DNA of 44,866 bases from Actinomycetes bacterium (GTDB taxonomy: Bacteria; Actinomycetota; Acidimicrobiia; Acidimicrobiales; Bog-793). The notes beneath the pieces were generated by a model. It ran no database searches. It worked only from the letters and a program-made list of their open reading frames with translations, and was not told the DNA's origin. The DNA is taken from assembly GCA_021809805.1 (NCBI GenBank), contig JAJZKA010000011.1, positions 1 through 44,866 on the forward strand, written 5' to 3'. The position numbers and the translations under genes are program-made. How positions within the stretch are numbered: the stretch's first letter is position 1; each line of letters starts with the position of its first letter. Positions 25,447 to 32,996 of the stretch are shown one piece after another.

Positions 25447-26616
25447 GTGGCACCGATCACCTTGGACCAAGTGAAAAAGGTCTACCCAAATGGGTTCGAG
25501 GCTCTCCATGGCCTCGACCTGCATGTAGATGAGGGCGAGTTCATGGTGCTCGTCGGTCCGTCGGGGTGTGGCAAGACGACCGCGCTGAGAATGGTCGCGG
25601 GCCTCGAGGACATCTCGGGGGGCACCTTGCGCATCGGCGAGAAGGTGATGAACGACGTGTCGCCGAAGGACCGTGACATCGCCATGGTCTTCCAGAACTA
25701 CGCGCTCTACCCGCACATGACCGTGTCGGAGAACATCGGCTTTGCCCTGAAGCTCCGCAAGATGCCAAAGGACGAGATCCGGCGCCGCGTCTCCGACGCC
25801 GCCGAGGTGCTCGGCCTCACCGAGTGGCTGGACCGCAAGCCTGGCCAGCTCTCGGGTGGTCAGCGCCAGCGGGTCGCGATGGGCCGGGCCATTGTGCGCG
25901 AGCCCTCGGTCTTCTTGATGGACGAGCCGCTGTCGAACCTCGACGCCAAGCTGCGCGTGCAGATGCGCGCCGAGGTGTTGCGTATCCAGCGCCGACTCGG
26001 CGTGGCGACCTTGTACGTCACCCACGACCAGACCGAGGCGATGACGATGGGTGACCGCGTGGCGGTGCTGCGCGCGGGCGAGCTGCAGCAGTGCGACTCG
26101 CCCCAGGTCCTCTATGACCACCCGACCAACCTGTTCGTCGCGGCCTTCATCGGCTCTCCGGCAATGAACCTGTTCGAGGGCGGGCTCTCGGCGGACCGAC
26201 ACACCTTGACGATCGGTGACCAGCACCTTGCGATGCCCGAGTCGATCGACGGGGTGCGCCCAGGCGTGCGCAACTACGCCAACAAGGCCCTCGTCGTCGG
26301 CATTCGGCCCGAGCACCTCACCCCAGCGGCTGAGGGCGACCCGGCAGTGCTCGACTCCAAGGTTGACCTCGTCGAGGCGCTCGGCTCCGAGCTGCTCGTC
26401 CACTTCGCGATCGATGCCAAGCGCGTCCAGGCGGAGGGCACGAACGAGGAGGCGGCCGAGGGCCTGAATGCCGGCCAGCTCGAGGTGCACGGCGAGGGTG
26501 TCGCCCGCCTCGACCCCCGTGCCGACGTGAAGGCCGGCCAGCGCCTGCGCCTCGCCGTCGACGCGACGCGGCTGCACTTCTTCGACCCGTCGTCGGGGTC
26601 GGCGATCTGGGACTGA
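25447..26616 (+). CDS. ABC transporter ATP-binding protein, MsmK/UgpC/MalK type
   Basis: A 389-residue ATPase that energises CUT1 sugar permeases. Walker A GPSGCGKTT, Q-loop VFQNYALYPHMTV, signature LSGGQRQRVAMGRAI, Walker B SVFLMDEPLSNLDAKLR, H-loop YVTHDQTEA, then a C-terminal regulatory OB/TOBE domain from ~240 (GIRPEHL, VDLVEALGSELLVHF). There is a ~25-residue polar insert in the TOBE part (AKRVQAEGTNEEAAEGLNA). The GTG at 25447 follows AAGGGGGAG. It lies directly behind the glucosidase gene and should serve the two permeases on the other arm. Confidence 0.94.
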   Translation: MAPITLDQVKKVYPNGFEALHGLDLHVDEGEFMVLVGPSGCGKTTALRMVAGLEDISGGTLRIGEKVMNDVSPKDRDIAMVFQNYALYPHMTVSENIGFALKLRKMPKDEIRRRVSDAAEVLGLTEWLDRKPGQLSGGQRQRVAMGRAIVREPSVFLMDEPLSNLDAKLRVQMRAEVLRIQRRLGVATLYVTHDQTEAMTMGDRVAVLRAGELQQCDSPQVLYDHPTNLFVAAFIGSPAMNLFEGGLSADRHTLTIGDQHLAMPESIDGVRPGVRNYANKALVVGIRPEHLTPAAEGDPAVLDSKVDLVEALGSELLVHFAIDAKRVQAEGTNEEAAEGLNAGQLEVHGEGVARLDPRADVKAGQRLRLAVDATRLHFFDPSSGSAIWD

Positions 26617-26657
26617 GTACGCCAGGGTTCCCGCCTCCTGCCAGTGCCGCCGAGGCG

Positions 26658-27260
26658 GTGCGGCAGGGGCGTCCTGGCGAAGCGGCGGCGATCGCCACCG
26701 CGTTGGCTGGTGCGTTCGTCACCGACCCGGTGGCGACGCATCTGTTTCCCGACCCGACCACGCGGCGCGCCCAGCTCGAGCGCTTCTTCGGGGTGCAGCT
26801 ACGCCACAGCTACTTGCCCCGTGGCGAGGTCTTTGTCTGCGCGGCCTCAACCACTGGGCCCCTCGTCGGTGCCTCGCTCTGGCTGCCTCCAAGCGCGTTC
26901 AGCGGCAAGGTCACGTTCGCCCTCTGGCCGATCCTGCTCGTTGGGGTGTTCGGTCGACGATTTGGCGTGGCGCGTCGCCTCGGCGCCGTGCTTGAGCGCC
27001 AACATCCTCCTGAGGGTCACTACTACCTCGGGACAGTCGGGGTCGCGCCCGACCGGCAGCGCCAGGGTCTTGGCAGCGCGCTGATCGCGCCGGTGCTCGA
27101 GCGCTGCGACGTTGAGGGCGTTCCCGCCTATCTCGAGTGCTCGCGCGAGGACAATGTCTCCTTCTATGCCCACCTCGGCTTTTCCGTGCGCGAGGCGATC
27201 ACCTTTGAGGGTGGGCCGATGCTGTGGCTGATGGATCGGCCACCCGGTGGGGCCGCGTAG
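26658..27260 (+). CDS. GNAT-family N-acetyltransferase
   Basis: A 200-residue acetyltransferase. The acetyl-CoA-binding segment is YYLGTVGVAPDRQRQGLGSALIAPVLE (around residues 116-142), followed by AYLECSREDNVSFYAHLGFSVREAI, the usual beta6/beta7 end of GNAT proteins. The substrate is unknown. Its GTG start is 42 bases after the ABC ATPase, so it may be co-transcribed, but function in sugar metabolism is not implied. It ends 3 bases before the convergent LysR gene. Confidence 0.88.
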   Translation: MRQGRPGEAAAIATALAGAFVTDPVATHLFPDPTTRRAQLERFFGVQLRHSYLPRGEVFVCAASTTGPLVGASLWLPPSAFSGKVTFALWPILLVGVFGRRFGVARRLGAVLERQHPPEGHYYLGTVGVAPDRQRQGLGSALIAPVLERCDVEGVPAYLECSREDNVSFYAHLGFSVREAITFEGGPMLWLMDRPPGGAA

Positions 27261-27263
27261 GGA

Positions 27264-28250
27264 TCAGCCGGCGCTCGATTCGTCGTGGCGCCGGGCGAAG
27301 GGCCCTGCGATCGGCACGATGGGCGGGTGAGCCGCCGCTGCACCCACCGGCCGCACGCCGGCGGGGACGCGGTCGGGGTCGTAGATGATCTCCGAGAGGA
27401 TCTCCAAGACGGCGCGCACCGGTGCACCGGGCAGGCCTCGACGCCGCTGGGCGACGCCGACCAGCCGGGGCGGCAGCCCGACGATGGGCAGCTGGGCGAA
27501 CGAGCTCTGCAAGTAGGCGGGGATCGCGCCGGCCGGCAGCACGGAGTAGCCGGCGCGGTCGAAGGTGAGCGAGGCCATCAGGCGGACGCTGTCCATCTCC
27601 GCCTTGGCGCGCAAGGTGATCCCCGCCGCCTCGGCCTGTGCGTCGAGCTCGTCACGAAAGGCCGTGCCCGGCAGCGGCAAGAAGAGCGGGATCCCCGCCA
27701 GCGCGGCGAGCGGCACGCTCTGGTGTTCGGCAAAGGGGTGGTCCCGGGGGACGACGAGGACGAGGTCCTCCTCATAGAGGGGGATCGTGCGGATCTCCGG
27801 CCCGCCGCCGGGCAGGGCGAGGACGCCGACGTCCACCTGGCCCGAGGAGAGCTGCTCGCCGAGGCCCGTGGTGGTCGCTTCGACGAAGACGAGGTGCAGC
27901 TGGGGATGGCGCAACGGCGTGATGTCGACGAGCTGGGGGACCAGCCAGCGTGCTGCGGTGCCGATCGCGCCGACGCGCACGGTGCCGACGATCTCCTGGC
28001 TGAGCGCGGTGACGTCGGCGGTGAGTGCGTCGAGCTCGCGCAGCACGCGCTTGGCGCGGGCGACGACGAGCGCCCCTGCGTCGGTGAGCTGGCCACTGGC
28101 GCGATCGACGAGCTGGGTCCCGAGCTCGCGCTCGAGCTTCTTCACGTGGGTGGAGACGTTGGACTGCACCGTCGAGAGCGCATCGGCGGCCGCCGAGAAA
28201 GAGCCCTGCTCCGCGATCGCCACGATCGCTTGCAGCTGGCGAAGGTCCAT
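27264..28250 (-). CDS. LysR-family transcriptional regulator
   Basis: A 328-residue regulator. The N-terminal winged helix is MDLRQLQAIVAIAEQGSFSAAADALSTVQSNVSTHVKKLERELG; the effector domain (from ~90) includes VRVGAIGTAARWLVPQLV, GQVDVGVLALPG and YEEDLVLVVPRDHPFA. The start at ATG 28250 is canonical for the family; ATG 28262, with GGTGG just upstream, adds four residues. It is divergent from the uxaA-type operon, with a 74-base gap, the usual layout for a LysR activator of the adjacent catabolic genes. Confidence 0.92.
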   Translation of the reverse strand: MDLRQLQAIVAIAEQGSFSAAADALSTVQSNVSTHVKKLERELGTQLVDRASGQLTDAGALVVARAKRVLRELDALTADVTALSQEIVGTVRVGAIGTAARWLVPQLVDITPLRHPQLHLVFVEATTTGLGEQLSSGQVDVGVLALPGGGPEIRTIPLYEEDLVLVVPRDHPFAEHQSVPLAALAGIPLFLPLPGTAFRDELDAQAEAAGITLRAKAEMDSVRLMASLTFDRAGYSVLPAGAIPAYLQSSFAQLPIVGLPPRLVGVAQRRRGLPGAPVRAVLEILSEIIYDPDRVPAGVRPVGAAAAHPPIVPIAGPFARRHDESSAG

Positions 28251-28262
28251 CGCGAGAACCAT

Positions 28263-28274
28263 AAGCCACCGCTT
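28263..28274. promoter_or_regulatory. Inverted repeat in the LysR / UxaA divergent gap
   Basis: AAGC-CACC-GCTT, a small dyad in the 74-base gap between the LysR start and the first UxaA-type gene; CGCTTG also recurs three times nearby. It is a possible LysR binding element, weakly supported. Confidence 0.3.
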
Positions 28275-28324
28275 GGAGGGACGCGGACGATGCGCTTGGT
28301 CGCCGCGCTTGCCATGATGGAGCG

Positions 28325-28624
28325 GTGAGTACGTCATCGCCCCCAAAGGCCCTGCGCCTCGATCCAAGTGACAACGTGGCCGTCGTCATCTCGGCGCTCG
28401 GCGCCGGTGATGAGGTGGCACTCGAAGGAGTCCGGGTCGTCGCCCGCGAGGCGATCGGCTTTGGGCACAAGATCGCCCTCGCCGCGATCCCTGTGGGGGC
28501 GCCGGTGCGCAAGTACGGGGAGGTGATCGGGATCGCCACGGCCGATATCACCGCTGGCGCCCACGTCCATGTGCACAACGTCGTGAGCGCTCGGCTGCCC
28601 GGTGCTCAGGCGGCCGCGCGATGA
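28325..28624 (+). CDS. UxaA-family small (SAF-domain) subunit
   Basis: A 99-residue SAF-domain protein matching the N-terminal domain of altronate dehydratase UxaA or the small subunit of split dehydratases such as sulfolactate lyase SuyA. Diagnostic segments: LDPSDNVAVVISAL and GHKIALAAIPVGAPVRKYGEVIGIATADITAGAHVHVHN, where the HVHVHN tail contributes metal/substrate His. The GTG at 28325 follows GGAG. The stop overlaps the next gene (ATGA). It is the first of three tightly linked UxaA-type genes, acting on an unknown hydroxy-acid. Confidence 0.92.
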   Translation: MSTSSPPKALRLDPSDNVAVVISALGAGDEVALEGVRVVAREAIGFGHKIALAAIPVGAPVRKYGEVIGIATADITAGAHVHVHNVVSARLPGAQAAAR

Positions 28625-29460
28625 GTGCCTTGGACCTGATGGGCTATCGGCGCGCGCACGGCGGGGCCGGCGCGCGCAATCACGTGCTCGTGCTGCCCTC
28701 GGTCGTCTGCTCGACGCGTGTCGCCGAGCAAGTGGCGGGGGACGAGGCGGTGTCGGTCACTCACCAGCACGGATGTGGGCAGGTCGGCGACGACGTGAAG
28801 AACTCCTCTCGCCTATTCGTCGGCATGGCGACGAACCCGAATGTGGCGGGTGTCGTGGTGGTCGGTCTTGGCTGCGAGACGATCGGCGGCCCTGGCCTTG
28901 CCGAGGAGATCGCCCGCGCCCACCAGCACGTCGCGTTCGTCGGCATCCAGGCCTGTGGGGGCAGCGCCGCCACGGTCGCCGCGGGCACCGCGGAGCGCGA
29001 GGCGCTCGTCGAAGCGGCCCGGCGCCTCGAGCGCCAACCGGTCGCCGCCTCGGCGTTGCGCGTCGGGCTGGATGACCCAAGCGCTCCCTTTGCCACTTCG
29101 CTCGCCGCGGCGCTTGAGGAGGCGGGGGCGTCGCTCGTGCTGCCGGGCTCTTCACAGCGCGGCGAGCTCGCCCACGCCGAGCTTGCCGCAGCCGGGGTGA
29201 CCGTGATCGTGGCGTGGTGCGGGCCGGGCGTGGGGCCGAGATCGTTCCCGGTGGTGCCCGTCCTCTCGGTGAGCGGCGACCCTGTGCTCGCGGCCGCACT
29301 CGGCGAGGATTTCGATGACATGGTCGAGCCCGGCGATACCGCAGCGGCCGGCGCTCGTCTCGCCGCCGCCGCCGCCGCCTGCTTCTCGGGCAAGGCGTGT
29401 GCCGCCGAGCGCCGGGGTGCCGCGGAATTCACCCTCCCACGTCTTGCGAGGTCGATGTGA
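28621..29460 (+). CDS. UxaA-family subunit: intact middle domain, degenerate C domain
   Basis: A 279-residue paralogue of the following protein. Residues 1-135 are an intact GD_AH_second domain: YRRAHGGAGARNHVLVLPSVVC, THQHGCGQVGDD (47-58), TNPNVAGVVVVGLGCE (71-86) and GIQACGGS (108-115), with all the Cys and His expected of the catalytic/metal site. The C-terminal half should carry the ECGGSD signature but reads LDDPSAPF, and the large central part of the GD_AH_C domain is missing; only its last segment (VPVLSVSGDPVLAAALGED...) still aligns with the sister protein. It overlaps both neighbours by 4 bases and probably forms a complex with them. Confidence 0.88.
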   Translation: MSALDLMGYRRAHGGAGARNHVLVLPSVVCSTRVAEQVAGDEAVSVTHQHGCGQVGDDVKNSSRLFVGMATNPNVAGVVVVGLGCETIGGPGLAEEIARAHQHVAFVGIQACGGSAATVAAGTAEREALVEAARRLERQPVAASALRVGLDDPSAPFATSLAAALEEAGASLVLPGSSQRGELAHAELAAAGVTVIVAWCGPGVGPRSFPVVPVLSVSGDPVLAAALGEDFDDMVEPGDTAAAGARLAAAAAACFSGKACAAERRGAAEFTLPRLARSM

Positions 29461-30599
29461 GCGACACCTTTTCCGGTTACGTCCGGCCCGATGGCCGCGT
29501 CGGGGTACGCGACCACGTCCTCGTGCTCGCGATGCGCTCGGTCGCCAACGTGGCGGCGCGGCGCGCGGCGGCGGGTCTCGAGGGCGTCGTGGCCGTCCCC
29601 CAGGAGCTCGAGCGGCCCGACCAGGTCGACGGCGAGCGGGTGCGACGGACCCTGGCCGGCTTCGCCACGAACCCGAACGTGGGGGGCCTGGTCGTGGTGG
29701 GTCTGGATGCCAGTGACGGCTGGCTCGTCGAGCACGCTGCCGAGTCGGGCATACCTTGCGCCCTCGTCACTTTGGCTGAGCACCGTGGCACGAACGGGGC
29801 CGCTGAGGCCGCCGCCGCCGCCGCCTCTCGGCTGCGCGCCGCCGCGACGACGCAGCGACGAAGCGTTTCGGTGAGCGAGCTGATCGTGGGGCTCGAATGC
29901 GGTGGCTCGGACGCGTTGTCCGGCATCACCGCGAACCCGGCGCTCGGGGTGGCGAGCGATCGCCTGGTCGCCGGCGGCGGCGGCTCGATCCTTGCTGAGA
30001 TCCCCGAGCTGATCGGCGCCGAGGAGTCGCTGGCGGCCCGGGCGATCTCGAGCGAGGTCGCCGCGGCCGTGCGAGGGGTGATCGATGACTTCGAGCGCTC
30101 GATCCGCGACCTCGGGGTCGACGTGCGCGGCGCCCAACCCTCCCCGGGCAACCAGGCCGGCGGCCTCACCACCATCGAGGAGAAGGCGCTGGGCGCGGCG
30201 AAGAAGGGGGGCAAAGGCCCGATCAGCGGGGTCCTCGACTACGCCGAGCGCTGCCCGCGAGGCGGGCTCTACATCATGGACACCCCAGGCCAAGACATTG
30301 AGCAGATGGTCGGCATGGTGGCCGGCGGGGCGCAGATCGTGGCCTTCACCACCGGCCGGGGCACGCCGACCGGCTCGCCGATCGCACCGTGCCTGAAGAT
30401 CGCCACCAACAGCGACGTTGCCGCCCGCCTGGTGGGCGACATCGACCTCGATGCGGGCGTGATCCTCGCGGGGGTCGAGAGCGTGGCGAGCATGGGCGAG
30501 GTGATCTACGCCCGCTTGCTCGCCGTGGCCTCGGGCGAGCTCACGGCGGCCGAGCGCAACGGGGAGCGGCAGTTCGCCCTGAGCGTCGTCGGGACCTAG
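29457..30599 (+). CDS. UxaA-family subunit: degenerate middle domain, intact C domain
   Basis: A 380-residue altronate/galactarate dehydratase-family protein starting at GTG 29457, overlapping the previous stop. The N-terminal ~140 residues align with the sister protein (YVRPDGRVGVRDHVLVL; TNPNVGGLVVVGL at the identical residue 71) but every catalytic Cys/His is gone: THQHGCGQ is replaced by VAVPQELE and GLGCE by GLDAS. The C-terminal domain is intact: ECGGSDALSGITANPALG (147-164), GGLTTIEEKALGAAKKGG, YIMDTPGQDIEQMVGMVAGG and FTTGRGTPTGSPIAPCLKI. Together the two large subunits reconstitute one complete enzyme. Substrate unknown. Confidence 0.92.
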   Translation: MSDTFSGYVRPDGRVGVRDHVLVLAMRSVANVAARRAAAGLEGVVAVPQELERPDQVDGERVRRTLAGFATNPNVGGLVVVGLDASDGWLVEHAAESGIPCALVTLAEHRGTNGAAEAAAAAASRLRAAATTQRRSVSVSELIVGLECGGSDALSGITANPALGVASDRLVAGGGGSILAEIPELIGAEESLAARAISSEVAAAVRGVIDDFERSIRDLGVDVRGAQPSPGNQAGGLTTIEEKALGAAKKGGKGPISGVLDYAERCPRGGLYIMDTPGQDIEQMVGMVAGGAQIVAFTTGRGTPTGSPIAPCLKIATNSDVAARLVGDIDLDAGVILAGVESVASMGEVIYARLLAVASGELTAAERNGERQFALSVVGT

Positions 30600-30643
30600 C
30601 GCGACAATCTGTCTCTCAGATGGGCGCCATCTGAGGAAACTGT

Positions 30644-30672
30644 TTGACCGATGCGACCCTGATCGCCATACT
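30644..30672 (+). promoter_or_regulatory. Promoter of the 6C-type RNA
   Basis: TTGACC at 30644-30649, a 17-base spacer, and CATACT at 30667-30672. Both boxes are near the housekeeping consensus and sit at the right distance before the predicted RNA 5' end, with no ribosome site or start codon following. Confidence 0.7.
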
Positions 30673-30678
30673 GGAGCA

Positions 30679-30760
30679 CAGACCGCAGGACGCAACGGAA
30701 TCCCCCCTCCGTGCCTGAATGGTCGATGAAAGAGGGCCGGTCCCCCCACCGGCCCTCTTT
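30679..30760 (+). ncRNA. 6C small RNA
   Basis: An ~80-base transcript is predicted from promoter to terminator. Its two hairpins have the hallmark of the 6C RNA family, known from actinobacteria: six consecutive cytosines in each loop. Hairpin 1 is ACGGA-ATCCCCCC-TCCGT (30695-30712). Hairpin 2 is AAAGAGGGCCGGT-CCCCCC-ACCGGCCCTCTTT (30729-30760), a perfect 13-bp stem that also serves as terminator. 6C RNAs pair through their C-rich loops with G-rich sequences, often ribosome-binding sites, of target mRNAs. The 5' end is inferred from the promoter spacing. Confidence 0.88.
30729..30760 (+). terminator. Intrinsic terminator / hairpin 2 of the 6C RNA
   Basis: A perfect 13-bp inverted repeat with a six-C loop ending in TTT. 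It would also stop read-through from the UxaA operon, whose stop lies 130 bases upstream. Confidence 0.85.
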
Positions 30761-31298
30761 CCACGTCCGGGGACGGATTTCGCGGCCGCGACGTGGCGAC
30801 GCCGATCAAGAGGCCTTTGGCGCTTTGTCCAGGGTCAGACGGTCCTCACGCGCGGGCAAGTTGGCCCGTCGTGGCGGGCCGGTGCTGCGTTCGCTCGAGT
30901 CGGCCCATCGGGTGCTGGGCAGGAGGTCTCACCGACCTCGAGCGGACAGACGACCGAGGGACATGGGCCGGCCAGATCGTCGCCCCTGATCGCGCTCGCC
31001 GGGGTTGGCGACGAGGAGGCGGTCGTCTGAGAGGCCGAGCGCCGCGGCGTCATCGGCGATGTCGACGACGTTTTCCGGGCGCGTCTTGGACGATGAGGTA
31101 GGGCGGGTGGGCCATCGCGCAGCCGGCCGCCACTTGGGCCCACGAACTCGATCGGCGCGGACATCGTCCCCGTCGGGTGCTCGAGCCGGCACGCTGAGCC
31201 GGCCGCCACTTGGGCCCACGAACTCGATCGGCGCGGACATCGTCCCCGTCGGGTGCTCGAGCCGGCACGCTGAGACCGATACCTTCGCGGTCGTGAAA
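30761..31298. other. Gene-poor stretch with a possible coding remnant
   Basis: No intact gene is seen between the 6C RNA and the GH20-like gene. On the minus strand around 31110-30990, short protein-like runs lie in neighbouring frames (AHPPYLIVQDAP in one, ENVVDIADDAAALGLSDDRLLVANPGE in another), as expected of a frameshifted gene fragment. I do not recognise its family. A perfect 76-bp tandem duplication occupies 31121-31272. Confidence 0.4.
31121..31272. repeat. Perfect 76-bp tandem duplication
   Basis: Positions 31121-31196 are repeated without a single difference at 31197-31272, and the next two bases (AG) also match. The unit starts AGCCGGCCGCCACTTGGGCC and ends GAGCCGGCACGCTG. It lies just 26 bases before the predicted start of the GH20-like gene, so any control element in the unit is present twice. 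Confidence 0.95.
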
Positions 31299-32996
31299 AT
31301 GGTGGAGGTGCCGGTACTGCCGCGGCCCCGGCGGTTCGATCTCGACGACCGGAGCGTGCCGGCCGTTCCGCCACGGGTGCGCCACGACCCGCGGCTGGGG
31401 CGCGAGGCCTTTCGGGTGTCGATCTCCGAGGGCGCCGTCGAGATCGTGGCGGGGGGCCAAGCGGGCGAGTTCTACGCGAACGACACCCTCGAGCAGCTCG
31501 CCGGAGCGTTCTCGGGCCGGCTCCCCACCGGCACGATCGACGATGAGCCGGCGCTCGGCCAGCGGGGGGTGATGCTCGACGTCTCGCGGTCGCGGGTCCC
31601 GACGATGGCGACGCTGTACGCGATGGTGGACCGGCTCGCGCGCTGGCGGATCAACCATCTCGAGCTCTATCTCGAGCACACCTTCGCGTACGTGGGTCAC
31701 GAGACCGTCTGGGAGGGCAGTGACCCCTTCAGCGAGACCGAGATCGGTGCATTGCGCGTCTATTGCGCCGCCCGGCACATCACCCTCGTCGCCAACCAGA
31801 ACACCCTCGGCCATTTCGAGCGCTGGCTCGCCCATCCCCGCTACCGCCCGCTCGCCGCGCGCCCCGAGGGCTTCCTCGGTCCTGACGGGGAGTGGCGCGC
31901 GCCGAGCACCCTTGATCCGAACAATCCCGATGCCCGCGCGCTCGTGGCTTCGCTCATCGAGCAGCTGGTGTCGGTGCTTCCCTCCGAGGAGGTGAACATC
32001 GGCCTGGATGAGCCCTGGGAGCTGATCTCGGGGCGCGAGCAAGAGTGGCTGGCGTGGCTTGAGTGGTTGGCGGCGCTGCCGGTGCTCAAGGACAAGAGGC
32101 TCTTGTGCTGGGGCGATGTCCCGGCTCGCCATCCCGAGCTGATCGGAGCTCTGCCCGAGCAGGTCGTCGTGTGCGAGTGGGGCTATGAGGCGGACCATCC
32201 CTTCACCGAGCGCGCGGCGGCGCTCGCCGGGGCTGATCGCCGCTTTTGGTGTTGCCCGGGCACCTCGAGCTGGAACAGCGTGGCCGGGCGGCTGGACAAC
32301 GCGCTCGGCAATTGCGATGCCGCGGCACGCGCCGCACTCGAGTTCGGCGGGGAGGGGTTCCTCGTGACCGACTGGGGGGACGGCGCGTGCCAGCAGTACC
32401 TACCCTTCATCGAGGTACCGCTCGCGCTCGGCGCGGCGGCCGCCTGGAGCGGCGCGTCACCGACGGGCGACCTCGGCCCGTTGATCGGCCGGCGGGTGTT
32501 CGCGGACCCAAGCGGCGCCATGGGTGCGGCCGTGGTGATCCTCGCCAACGCCTACCAGGTGATGGGCGTTCAGATGAAGAATGCCTCGATCCTCACGCGG
32601 CTGTTGTTTGCGCCGGCCGACCCGGTCGCCCCGCCGCGCTACGCGGGCGTGTCCGCGCAAGGATTCGAGGCCGCACTCGAGGCGATCGAGGCAGCCCGCG
32701 CCGAGCTCGCCAGCCAACGAAGCGCCCGCGAGGACGCCACGTTGATGGTCGAGGAGATCGAGGCGGCGGCCGAGGTCCTGGCGCTGTGTGCGCACGACGG
32801 GTTGGCGCGCCTTTCGGGTGACGGCACACTGGCCGGCATGGCGGGGCGCGACCGGGTTCGTCTCGCGGCGCAGGCCACGCGCGCGGCGACGCGTCACCAA
32901 GGCCTCTGGCTGGCGAGGAACCGTCCCGGCGGACTCGAGGAGAGCCTGGGCCCGCTCCGTCGCTACGCCGCGACCCTCGAGGCGACGATGCGCTGA
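31299..32996 (+). CDS. GH20-like glycoside hydrolase (beta-N-acetylhexosaminidase-like)
   Basis: A ~565-residue protein with a GH20 layout. Residues ~1-85 are the small alpha/beta domain (FYANDTLEQLAGAF), then a TIM barrel opens with GQRGVMLDVSRSRVPTMATLYAMVDRLARWRINHLELYLEHTF. The catalytic Asp-Glu pair is in VNIGLDEPWE (D237, E238), where classical enzymes have H-x-G-G-D-E, so the substrate pocket probably differs. WGDVPARHPEL and LVTDWGDGACQQYLPF follow. No signal peptide is seen, so it is cytoplasmic. The start may be ATG 31299 or GTG 31293. It may process an amino-sugar or N-acetylated glycoside; the assignment is by fold only. Confidence 0.8.
   Translation: MVEVPVLPRPRRFDLDDRSVPAVPPRVRHDPRLGREAFRVSISEGAVEIVAGGQAGEFYANDTLEQLAGAFSGRLPTGTIDDEPALGQRGVMLDVSRSRVPTMATLYAMVDRLARWRINHLELYLEHTFAYVGHETVWEGSDPFSETEIGALRVYCAARHITLVANQNTLGHFERWLAHPRYRPLAARPEGFLGPDGEWRAPSTLDPNNPDARALVASLIEQLVSVLPSEEVNIGLDEPWELISGREQEWLAWLEWLAALPVLKDKRLLCWGDVPARHPELIGALPEQVVVCEWGYEADHPFTERAAALAGADRRFWCCPGTSSWNSVAGRLDNALGNCDAAARAALEFGGEGFLVTDWGDGACQQYLPFIEVPLALGAAAAWSGASPTGDLGPLIGRRVFADPSGAMGAAVVILANAYQVMGVQMKNASILTRLLFAPADPVAPPRYAGVSAQGFEAALEAIEAARAELASQRSAREDATLMVEEIEAAAEVLALCAHDGLARLSGDGTLAGMAGRDRVRLAAQATRAATRHQGLWLARNRPGGLEESLGPLRRYAATLEATMR

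Noticed and set aside
28761-30809. Long minus-strand open frame (682 codons) opposite the UxaA genes
   Set aside because: It is the antisense shadow of two well-supported genes; its composition is His/Arg/Gly-rich with no domain, and it crosses the 6C RNA.
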